From UBA11475 sp045655805 (GTDB taxonomy: Bacteria; Bacillota; Clostridia; Christensenellales; Borkfalkiaceae): 64,000 bases of DNA. The position numbers were made by a program, and so were the translations under genes. This document shows positions 46,418 to 53,852 of this stretch, piece after piece. Positions within the stretch are counted from its first letter, which is position 1. Each line of letters starts with the position of its first letter. The stretch spans positions 383,834-447,833 of the forward strand of contig JAZOPZ010000013.1 of the NCBI GenBank assembly GCA_045655805.1, written 5' to 3'. The notes beneath the pieces are model-generated. The model was not told where the DNA came from. It saw only the letters and a program-made list of their open reading frames with translations, and ran no database searches.

Positions 46418-47940
46418 CTAGATACTCGTTTGAACTTTTTTCGTTCAAACGAGTTTTCTTTTATTTCTTCTATGTTTTTGCTACTTGCTATTTCCGAGCA
46501 CTCTTTTTTGTTAAGATGCTTGGTTTCACGCTTGTTGGTGTTATATAAAATTATCACCTTATTGTCAAATAGAATAACACGATTTATAAACGAGTTAAAG
46601 AACTCGTTTTTTTCTTGGTCGTTTTCATACTGTTTCCTTGCGTAGTAGTTAAGAAAAGTTCTAACGTCAACAAGTTCTAACGGCTTAATTTGTTTAGCTT
46701 TTTCTACGGCAATTTTGGCTTCTAAATCTTCTTGTGTTGCTTCAAGCGAAAGTAGTTTTTCTTTCGTGGACTTAGTGTAAATGCCTTCTTCTATTGCCGT
46801 TAAGATTTTATCGATAGATTTTTTTACCGTTTTAAGGTCTTTTTCAAAAGCGATAAGTGCCGTTGGCTTTTCAATTTCAGCGTTAAATTTTTCTACCACC
46901 GTCTTTGCAATTTTATCTATAACTTGTGGGGTTAAAACGTAATCTATCGTTGCACCGAAAACTATATTTTCAATCTCGTTTTGTCTAACGTTTTTCTTTT
47001 TACAAGTGTTCTTTTCGGTTTTTCGTTTATAACATTTGTAGTAATGATAAACTTGTCCGTTATGGCTCGTTCCCGTTTCGGCAGTAATTGCCGAACCGCA
47101 ATATCCACAGAACATTTTGCCACTTAATATGTATGGGTTTTCGTGATAAACTTCACGCTGACGATGCTTATGTCCGTCCATAATCAAATTACACTCCTTA
47201 AAAAGTCTTTTGTCAACGATAGGTGGAACGACGTCAAGGTAGGTAACACCATCAACCGTCACGATTCCTATATATTTTTCGTTACGAATCATACGGCAAA
47301 TTGCACTCATAGTAAACTTGTTGCTGTTTTTAGGCTTAATCCCTTGACTGTTTAATCTATCGATTATTGCTTTTCCTTTTTCGCCGTTTCGGTAACGATT
47401 GAAAACATCTCTAACGATTTCTGCTTCTTCGGGGTTAACTACCCATTTTTTGTTTACGATATTATAACCGAGTAGGGTGTAGCCACCAATAAAATTGCCT
47501 TTAAGTAAACTTTCCTTAACGCCACGCTTTGTCTTTTGTGAAAGTTCGGCGGAGTAATACTCCGCCATACTTTCTAAAACGCCTTCGATAAGTATTCCGC
47601 TTGCATCGTCCGAAATGTTTTCCTTTGCCGATAATACTCTAACGCCATTTTTCTTTAACTTGGCTTTGTAGTTAGCGCTATCGTAACGATTACGGGCAAA
47701 ACGGTCTAATTGATAAACCAATACGTACTCAAAATGCTTCTCTTTACTGTCGTCTATCATTTTAAGAAACTGTGGTCGTTTGTCCGACGTTCCCGTTAAC
47801 GCTCTATCTATGTATTCGGCGATAATGGTAATGTCGTTTCTCTTTGCAAAATCGTAGCACTCACGTAGTTGACCTTCAATAGATTGTTCGGTTTGTGCGT
47901 GTGAACTAAATCTTGCGTAAATTACTGCTTTCTTTTTCAT
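46396..47940 (-). CDS. Large serine recombinase (integrase)
   Basis: 514 residues. The N-terminal resolvase domain has Y-A-R-F-S with catalytic Ser near 12, plus LDRFARNRYD and GVLESMAEYYSAELS. A recombinase domain follows (FIGGYTLLGYNIVNKKWVVNPEEAEIV). A zinc-ribbon (CGYCG...C) and a coiled coil come next. The last residues SGCGSGI and the stop are encoded by the antisense of the tRNA-fMet 3' end, so the tail is set by the integration site. It should catalyse insertion and, with a directionality factor, excision. Overlaps the small gene upstream by ATGA. Confidence 0.93.
46424..46454. terminator. Terminator of tRNA-fMet inside recombinase coding end
   Basis: ACTCGTTTGAAC and GTTCAAACGAGT form a perfect 12-bp stem followed on the plus strand by TTTTCTTTTA. 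On the minus strand the same bases encode residues near the recombinase C-terminus (ENSFERKKFKRVSS). An almost identical copy is at 63523-63553. Confidence 0.8.
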
Positions 47941-48146
47941 AATTCCTCCTTCTTGCCAAAAATGTCTTTCGGCGTTATGTTTTTAATATCTCCGCCGTTA
48001 TTTGCGAAGTCTAAAATTTTGTTTGCAAGTATACTTGCGGCTCTTAAAATAGTGCTTTGGTCTGCTTCAAACGGATAGTTTTCCGTTTCGTTTGTGGAAA
48101 GGTTTATTTCCACCCTGTTAATTTCGTCTAAATAATGTCTTTTCAA
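47937..48146 (-). CDS. Small protein coupled to recombinase
   Basis: 69 residues beginning at TTG (48144-48146), with AAGGAG very close upstream. It contains EINRVEINLSTNETENYPFEADQSTILRAASILANKILDF-like text; no family is recognised. The 4-base overlap with the recombinase start argues for joint translation. A role in integration, as a directionality or accessory factor, is possible but unproven. Confidence 0.65.
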   Translation of the reverse strand: MKRHYLDEINRVEINLSTNETENYPFEADQSTILRAASILANKILDFANNGGDIKNITPKDIFGKKEEL

Positions 48147-48258
48147 TTCTCCTTAATTTTTTATTTGTGCGGATACAATGTTCTCTTTCCTGATGGTAGA
48201 GCACCAATAAACTACACTTTATAAAGTGCGTTGTGTTTGTTAGTAAATCTTTAACCAT
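48118..48258 (-). CDS. Possible 46-residue basic peptide
   Basis: From the ATG at 48256-48258 the frame runs 46 codons and ends inside the next gene's first codons. The peptide is basic (ends KKLRRIEKTLFRRN). AAGGAGG lies 12 bases before the ATG; a GTG closer to it opens only a 4-codon frame. Weak support. Confidence 0.25.
   Translation of the reverse strand: MVKDLLTNTTHFIKCSLLVLYHQEREHCIRTNKKLRRIEKTLFRRN
48215..48228. other. Palindrome, possible origin-of-transfer element
   Basis: CACTTTATAAAGTG is a perfect 14-base palindrome downstream of the MobV relaxase gene. MobV origins of transfer (for example of pMV158) contain similar ACACTTTAT/ATAAAGT inverted repeats. The likeness is short, and oriT usually lies upstream of the relaxase gene, so this is tentative. 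Confidence 0.25.
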
Positions 48259-48394
48259 AAACCACAATTTTCCTCCTTAATTTTTTTGATTGGTTTTTGG
48301 CTTGCCTTACTCTTAAATTAAGGTTTTTCCCGTTCATTAGGATTTTTGGTTTTGTATCCTACCCTAAATTTTGGAATAAAGCAAGCGTTTTTGA

Positions 48395-49519
48395 TTAGTA
48401 TTTTATAAAATTATTAAATTTTTTCTTCGTGGGTTTTCTTGAAAGATTTTCACGTTGTTTAGCAACCAATTTTACTTCTTCAAGTTCGTTGGGTGCATAT
48501 TTAGATAAGAACTTCAAAAACTCCTTATGCTGTTGTAGTTCGGGAATTTGTTTTTCGTATTTTCTTAGTTCATTAAAAAGATACTCTTTGTCCTTATCAG
48601 TCGTTTTCTTCTCTTCTTCAAGCAGTTTGTATTTGGCGATTAAGCCGACCACTTGTTTTTCAAGTCCACTCTTAAAGAAAGGCTTCTTGCCGTTAATAGC
48701 ACCTTCAAACGCCTTCAAATACTCTTCCAAAGGTTTTAGTTCTTTTGAAAGGGTATTTTTCTTTTCTTCAAGTTTTTTCATTTCCCACTCGTATTTAGTT
48801 GTGTGTTTTTTGTTGCTTCCAATTTCGCCACGGTCTAAGCCGTAGCGATAAGCAACTTGCTCGTAAAAATCGTCTTGCAAATTTCCAAACGAAACTTGTC
48901 CGCCTCGTTTTTCCCAAAAGTCAGAAGAACATATTTTAGGATTGGGGAGAGCGTTGTACTCGTATATACCTTTTCCGTTAACGTCCTTGGCTTGTATGGG
49001 AGAGCCTTTCTCGTTTCGCAAAACTTTGCCGTCACTACCTTTGGCGTAAACTTTCTTTTTGCCTTGGTCTACTATCGGAACGTAGTAAAGTTGCAAGTGT
49101 GGTGTAGTTTCGTCAAAGTGTATTACGGCAGACAAAATATTCTCGTCCGTGCCGTGATAACCGATTTCCCGAAGAACGAATTTATAACAGTCGTTAAAAA
49201 ACTCTAAAACCTTTTGTGGTGGTTGTTCGCCTTGAATATACCCAAGTCTTTCAAAGAACGCTTTATCCGACGTTACGATTATCCCTTCAAAAGCAACCGA
49301 CTTTTTCGTGTCCTTAAAAGTAGCGTTGGTTTTTTCTACGATACTTTTCCATTCGGCGTTCATACCGTTTGTGGACTTTTTGAAATATAGATTAAGTGGA
49401 GTTCTTTCCACGTCTATGTCTTGGTTTCGATTGTTCCTTGATGTTCTTTCGGTTTCAGCACCAATTTTTCCGAGCGAATTTTTTGTAAACTTTTGAACTC
49501 TTATAACCTGATAACTAAT
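48395..49519 (-). CDS. mobV: MobV-family relaxase (plasmid recombination/mobilization enzyme)
   Basis: Starting at ATT (49517-49519) gives 374 residues. No ATG, GTG or TTG lies in frame between the upstream stop and the GTG at 49409-49411. AAAGGAGGTG sits 5 bases before the ATT. Translation from there gives SYQVIRVQKFTKNSLGKIG and then DIDVERTPLNLYF, the usual MobV/Pre N-terminus that a GTG start would delete. The metal motif H-F-D-E-T-T-P-H and LYYVP follow (about 130-145), and the C-terminal half is coiled coil. It nicks oriT and pilots single-stranded DNA in trans-mobilization. Confidence 0.85.
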   Translation of the reverse strand: MSYQVIRVQKFTKNSLGKIGAETERTSRNNRNQDIDVERTPLNLYFKKSTNGMNAEWKSIVEKTNATFKDTKKSVAFEGIIVTSDKAFFERLGYIQGEQPPQKVLEFFNDCYKFVLREIGYHGTDENILSAVIHFDETTPHLQLYYVPIVDQGKKKVYAKGSDGKVLRNEKGSPIQAKDVNGKGIYEYNALPNPKICSSDFWEKRGGQVSFGNLQDDFYEQVAYRYGLDRGEIGSNKKHTTKYEWEMKKLEEKKNTLSKELKPLEEYLKAFEGAINGKKPFFKSGLEKQVVGLIAKYKLLEEEKKTTDKDKEYLFNELRKYEKQIPELQQHKEFLKFLSKYAPNELEEVKLVAKQRENLSRKPTKKKFNNFIKY

Positions 49520-49927
49520 AATTTCACCTCCTTTGACTGTTGTCAGTTATTTGTTGAGCGTTTGTTTTTTGACACGGCTATTTCATAGCCATATCTCACT
49601 AAGATACAAACTTCGTTTTTGTATCCCGTTCGCTCTGCCGAGGGCTAATTTCCAACTTAAAATCCCGTTCATTAGGAAATAAAAAAGCGCAAGTGTTCAT
49701 TACCTGCGCAAATTAAAAAGGAGCACCTAAATTGATGCTCCAAGGTTGGCGAAATTACCCCTCCATATATAAACAAGAAAAGCAAATTTCTTCGCTTTGC
49801 TTGAAATTTAACAACCTATTGGTTGTTTGCAATAATTGCGACTTTTCGTTTGAAATGTCGTCGCAAATGCCTGTAAGCAAGCTTCCGTCATTTACTCTCT
49901 AATTATCAAGCGGTTAAAACGCCGAAA
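49520..49927. other. Non-coding gap with hairpins
   Basis: About 400 bases without a gene. Hairpins include GGCTATTTCATAGCC (about 49578), a GGAGCA/TGCTCC stem (about 49720-49743), and a GCGCA-type stem before it. An origin of transfer would be expected near here, upstream of the relaxase. Confidence 0.4.
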
Positions 49928-51052
49928 TTATTCCGTAATTTTTAAATTTTTTGTAACAACTTTATTTTTATACTTTTTATCGAGTTTTTTACAATGTTCC
50001 ATAAACGCTGTAAGTTGCTCTTTTATAGGGCGTGTATCGTTATCATCAACAACTAAAACGTAATTCTCGTCAAGATATTTTTGATAGCGTTTATTACGTT
50101 TTTCAACGTAAGGCTTTGCGATACGTTCTTTGTAAAACTCTTCAGCCGTGCACTCAAGTCGCTTTACAATCTCGTCATACTTATCCAAAAGTTTTTGAAA
50201 GTTTACGTCAGTAGGGCGTGGTTGATTTTGCTTTTTCATCTCTTCAATGCGTTCAAAGAAAGCGATGAATAGCCATTGAAAACACGGTGGCTCGTATTCA
50301 TAGTATTCGTAGAACCACTCACGCACTTGACGTGGTAGTTCGTTCAATCGGTTTCCAATTTCTAACTCGTTATACTTTTCCCAAACCTTCATAACAAGAT
50401 ATTTAATGGCGAAGTAGCAGTATTCTTTATAACTATAAAACCAAGAACAAATATATTCTTGTAGTTGCAACGGCATTTCTACACGGAATACGTCCCACAA
50501 AATATCTTCGTCACCGTCGGTAACGCCTTTATTTTTGAATTTACGCCATTGCTTTATAACGTAAATTTCATCGTCGTCTTGGGTTTGACCTTTTAAGTCG
50601 TCCGTTTCTATGGCAGAGAACATTTCAGTAAGACGTTTAGAAACTTCGCCTTGCGACAGACCTACTTTTTTAGCAATTTCTTTTTGAGTAAACTTATTTT
50701 CATAAAGGGCATAAATGTCACGGTCAAGTTCGCTAAATTCTCTAAGTAGAAGATTTTCAATATCTTTCTTTCTCAAAAAGTCATCTTCAGAGTCAAATTT
50801 TTTACTATGTAAAAACCCTTTTTCAGCATCAACGGCAGGCTTAACGTTATCGGTAAGTTCAACCGAATGAGTTTTATGCCTACGATTACCGTTATACATT
50901 TCAGTATCCAATTCAACTAACTTTTCCCATTGCTCTTCATCAACGGCAATCGAATCCAACTTATGGTTGTTATAAAAGTAGTATAGGAACTTGCCTTGTT
51001 CTTCCGCCGGTTGCTTTTCTTTATTTAACTTATACGCACGATTAACTTTCAT
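49928..51052 (-). CDS. Sigma-70 region-4-like protein of the element
   Basis: 374 residues, family not recognised. Residues ~108-148 (FSELDRDIYALYENKFTQKEIAKKVGLSQGEVSKRL) form a helix-turn-helix as in sigma region 4. The rest is rich in aromatic and charged residues with a repeated EYYEYEPPCFQWLF-like segment. AAAAGGAG precedes the ATG. It could be an element regulator or replication-related protein; neither is shown. No region 2 is present, so it is not a complete sigma factor. Confidence 0.55.
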   Translation of the reverse strand: MKVNRAYKLNKEKQPAEEQGKFLYYFYNNHKLDSIAVDEEQWEKLVELDTEMYNGNRRHKTHSVELTDNVKPAVDAEKGFLHSKKFDSEDDFLRKKDIENLLLREFSELDRDIYALYENKFTQKEIAKKVGLSQGEVSKRLTEMFSAIETDDLKGQTQDDDEIYVIKQWRKFKNKGVTDGDEDILWDVFRVEMPLQLQEYICSWFYSYKEYCYFAIKYLVMKVWEKYNELEIGNRLNELPRQVREWFYEYYEYEPPCFQWLFIAFFERIEEMKKQNQPRPTDVNFQKLLDKYDEIVKRLECTAEEFYKERIAKPYVEKRNKRYQKYLDENYVLVVDDNDTRPIKEQLTAFMEHCKKLDKKYKNKVVTKNLKITE

Positions 51053-51064
51053 ACTTTTCTCCTT

Positions 51065-51448
51065 TTAATTGTATTCTTCTGTCAGTTGCAAAGATTGTAA
51101 AAATTCGGATTTGCTTATTTCGGGGTTTGCTTGTATTGTTTGAAAACTACTTTCTAAATTTTTGTCGTTTGTTGCTTCTATAATTGTAAATCTATCTGCT
51201 TTTATAGATTGAAGATAATTATTAACAATTAGTTCTTTTTCGTATTTTATTAATAAAGCTTTTCCACCAATAGATAAAATCAAGTCGTCTAGTTCTTTTA
51301 TTACTTCTTCTTCCGTATCGTTTCTAATTACTATCGAGTGAACTTTATGGGATCTATCAATAGATGTTACTATTCGAGAAATTTTAAGAATTGTAAATTT
51401 TGAATATGATTGAAGTTTTAATCCGTACTCCGTATTGTCATTTTTCAT
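51065..51448 (-). CDS. Unrecognised 127-residue protein
   Basis: Small, with alternating strands and helices (KFTILKISRIVTSIDRSHKVHSIVIRNDTEEEVIKELDDLI). No family is recognised. AGAGGTGATTT lies ahead of the ATG. It lies between the sigma-like gene and the 72-residue gene on the same strand, so is probably part of one operon. Confidence 0.6.
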   Translation of the reverse strand: MKNDNTEYGLKLQSYSKFTILKISRIVTSIDRSHKVHSIVIRNDTEEEVIKELDDLILSIGGKALLIKYEKELIVNNYLQSIKADRFTIIEATNDKNLESSFQTIQANPEISKSEFLQSLQLTEEYN

Positions 51449-51474
51449 AAATCACCTCTTGTTTTTTACTTCAA

Positions 51475-51693
51475 TTAGCTTCGTTGTAATTTTGAAACTT
51501 GGCGAAGAATTTCTCGTTCGGATTGTTTTATTTTGTGTTCGGGCATATTTTCTTTTAGCCATTTTAAGAAAGTGTATATTTGTTTATCTTCTGTCAGTTC
51601 TAAGGATATTAAAACTTTGTTTTCTTCTTTTATATCCATAGTCGATAATACTTTCATAAGATATTCTTGCATTTTGGAAAATGGTTGAGTCAT
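51475..51693 (-). CDS. Unrecognised 72-residue protein
   Basis: Acidic and basic helices (EYLMKVLSTMDIKEENKVLISLELTEDKQIYTFLKWLK) suggest an all-alpha small protein. AAAGGATGTG precedes the ATG. First gene of the minus-strand operon running to the sigma-like gene, and divergent from the AbiE pair. No known family. Confidence 0.55.
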   Translation of the reverse strand: MTQPFSKMQEYLMKVLSTMDIKEENKVLISLELTEDKQIYTFLKWLKENMPEHKIKQSEREILRQVSKLQRS

Positions 51694-51913
51694 TTCGCTT
51701 TCACATCCTTTTTCTTTAGCATAACATAGTAAATATGACAGTTTGTGTCATATATTGTATAATATTATGTAAAAAATAAAAAAATTGTCTTTATGCGTCT
51801 CAAAATTAATTTAGAATCCTATTGAGACGAGCATACAAGTTATCGTGCAAGATAACGTGTAAGATAAAATTAAAACTTTCTTATAAATAATCTTAAAAAT
51901 TTCCTTAAACATA

Positions 51914-51959
51914 TTGATTTTCTCCAAAAAATACTGTATAATAGCATTATCTGGAGAAA
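51914..51959 (+). promoter_or_regulatory. abiE promoter with inverted-repeat operator
   Basis: TTGATT at 51914-51919 and TATAAT at 51937-51942 (17-base spacing) lie between TTTCTCCA (51919-51926) and TGGAGAAA (51952-51959). AbiEi proteins are known to bind inverted repeats in their own promoter, so this is the likely autoregulatory site. Confidence 0.75.
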
Positions 51960-51963
51960 AGAT

Positions 51964-52551
51964 ATGATAGTAACGACACAACAACTACAAGAACAATACT
52001 CTCATTTGTCTAATAAAATGGGTAGAATTTCACGAGATATAAAGAACGGCAAGCTTTTTCCGTTGGTAAAGGGAGTTTATGAAACGGACGAAGGTGTTCA
52101 CGGCTCAAGACTCGCACAATTTATTTACGGACCGTCTTATTTGTCTTTTGACTATGTGTTGCACACGCAAGGCTTAATTCCGGAAGCTGTTTACAATACT
52201 TTCACGTGTGCTACGTTTAACAAAAGAAAGGTTAAAACATACACAAACCATTTCGGTACGTTTATTTATAGAGACGTGCCAAAGGAAGTTTTTAACTTGG
52301 GCGTTGTTGCATTTTCTGATGGAGAATATTCTTATCAAGTAGCAACTACGGAAAAGGCGCTTTGCGATAAACTGTATTCATTGTCTCCTGCGAAAAGTAT
52401 TAAGGGATTAAAGGCAATGCTTTTTGAGGATTTAAGAATCGACGAAGAGGCTTTTAACAAGCTAAATAAAGAAGACATATTAAAAATTGCACCACTTTAC
52501 CGTTCAACGAACTTAAATTTATTAGTAAAGTCAATAGGAGAAAGAAAATAA
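51964..52551 (+). CDS. abiEi: AbiEi-like antitoxin/transcriptional repressor
   Basis: 195 residues of the type IV toxin-antitoxin AbiEi family. A winged-helix N-terminus (LQEQYSHLSNKMGRISRDIKNGKLFPLVKGVYETDE) precedes the typical SYLSFDYVLHTQGLIPE and YQVATTEKALCDKLY. In characterised systems AbiEi represses the operon and counteracts AbiEii. GGAGAAAAGAT precedes the ATG. One base separates it from abiEii. Confidence 0.88.
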   Translation: MIVTTQQLQEQYSHLSNKMGRISRDIKNGKLFPLVKGVYETDEGVHGSRLAQFIYGPSYLSFDYVLHTQGLIPEAVYNTFTCATFNKRKVKTYTNHFGTFIYRDVPKEVFNLGVVAFSDGEYSYQVATTEKALCDKLYSLSPAKSIKGLKAMLFEDLRIDEEAFNKLNKEDILKIAPLYRSTNLNLLVKSIGERK

Positions 52552-52552
52552 T

Positions 52553-53413
52553 ATGCAACAAGTTTTAACGCAGATGCTTTCAAAATATCAAATAAGAAAT
52601 ATTGAAGATAAGAAAAACGCTATTAAAGAAATAGTGCAAGAAGTTGTTCTTTGTGGGCTTTCTCGTGGCGGTTTTTTTAAAGATGCCGCTTTTTACGGCG
52701 GAACTGCGCTTCGTATTTTTTATGGTTTAGATAGATTTAGTGAAGATTTAGATTTTTCGCTCGTTTCGCAAAACCCCGATTTTGACTTGACTAAATATTT
52801 TTCCTATATAGAGAACGAAACTAAGTCTTTAGGACTTAATTTTAGCGTTAGCGAAAAAGAAAAGTCTATTGATTCAAATGTTAAGTCGGCGTTTTTGAAA
52901 GGAAATACCAAAGAGCATATCCTTACTTTTTACGAAGAGTCTAACGATACAAATATTATTAATAAAGACGAAACTATTAAAATAAAGTTTGAGGTTGACG
53001 TTAATCCTCCTGTGGGTGCAACTTTTGAAACTAAATTTGGTTTGTTGCCGTCACCGTATCAAGTAAGACTTTACGATATGCCGTCGCTTTTTGCAGGTAA
53101 AATTCACGCATGCTTATGTAGAAATTGGAAATCAAGAGTAAAAGGAAGAGATTTTTACGACTACGTATTCTTTTTAGCAATGGGTGCTAAGGTAAATCTT
53201 GTCAACTTAAAGGCTAAGTTGGTGCAATCAAATTATATTGCTGAAGATTACGACTTGACTATAGAGAACTTAAAACAGTTATTAAACGAAAGATTTTCTA
53301 ATATGGACTTTGCACAAGCAAAAGAAGACGTGCTGCCTTTCGTGAGAGATAAGTCAAAGTTAGACTTATGGAGCAAAGAATTCTTTATAGAAATAACTAA
53401 ACAATTGCAGTAG
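52553..53413 (+). CDS. abiEii: AbiEii-like nucleotidyltransferase toxin
   Basis: 286 residues. The nucleotidyltransferase motif is FYGGTALRIFYGLDRFSEDLDFSL, with GG at 49-50 and catalytic Asp at 65 and 67. KIHACLCRNWKSRVKGRDFYDYVFF (about 184-208) is the conserved AbiEii helix region. Related enzymes add pyrimidines to tRNA ends or otherwise stop growth when phage infects. It completes the AbiE pair and leads into the downstream defence-like operon. Confidence 0.9.
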   Translation: MQQVLTQMLSKYQIRNIEDKKNAIKEIVQEVVLCGLSRGGFFKDAAFYGGTALRIFYGLDRFSEDLDFSLVSQNPDFDLTKYFSYIENETKSLGLNFSVSEKEKSIDSNVKSAFLKGNTKEHILTFYEESNDTNIINKDETIKIKFEVDVNPPVGATFETKFGLLPSPYQVRLYDMPSLFAGKIHACLCRNWKSRVKGRDFYDYVFFLAMGAKVNLVNLKAKLVQSNYIAEDYDLTIENLKQLLNERFSNMDFAQAKEDVLPFVRDKSKLDLWSKEFFIEITKQLQ

Positions 53414-53438
53414 TAGAGAAACAAAGGAGAAAATTAAA

Positions 53439-53852
53439 ATGGAATGGAAAGACCTAGCACCGTGGATTGCAATTGCGATAACCTTGGCTTTATCAATATT
53501 GGTACCATTTTTTACACAAATAGCAAACAACAAGCACCAAAGAAAAATTCAAAAAGAAAAATTGGAGTTTGAGCAATCACAAAACAAGTTAAAAGTTTTT
53601 GAGAATTTTTTAGTAGATGTTGGAGGAATTATCGGCTCAGATGGAAACATCAATACTGAGGGGTTAAATAAAGCTGCTTCTAGTCTGTATTCGTTATACT
53701 TATATGCACCAATTGAATGGTATAAAGATATAGATGAACTAACTAAGCTTGTTCCCTTGTATAAATGGGAAGAAGCAAGACCGATATTAGAAAGACTTTC
53801 AAAACAAATTGCAAAGGAATTAAACAAAACAGATCATCAGGAGGTTAAATAA
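53439..53852 (+). CDS. Small membrane-anchored protein of defence operon
   Basis: 137 residues. One N-terminal membrane helix (about 8-30, WIAIAITLALSILVPFFTQI) is followed by a basic coiled coil (HQRKIQKEKLEFEQSQNKL) and a soluble helical domain. No family is recognised. AAAGGAG precedes the ATG. Its stop overlaps the next start by one base (TAATG), so it is translated with the nuclease-methyltransferase. Confidence 0.65.
   Translation: MEWKDLAPWIAIAITLALSILVPFFTQIANNKHQRKIQKEKLEFEQSQNKLKVFENFLVDVGGIIGSDGNINTEGLNKAASSLYSLYLYAPIEWYKDIDELTKLVPLYKWEEARPILERLSKQIAKELNKTDHQEVK

Noticed and set aside
48429..48845. 138-codon plus-strand frame
   Set aside because: It is the antisense of the relaxase coiled-coil; its Ser/Phe-rich composition is typical of a shadow frame.
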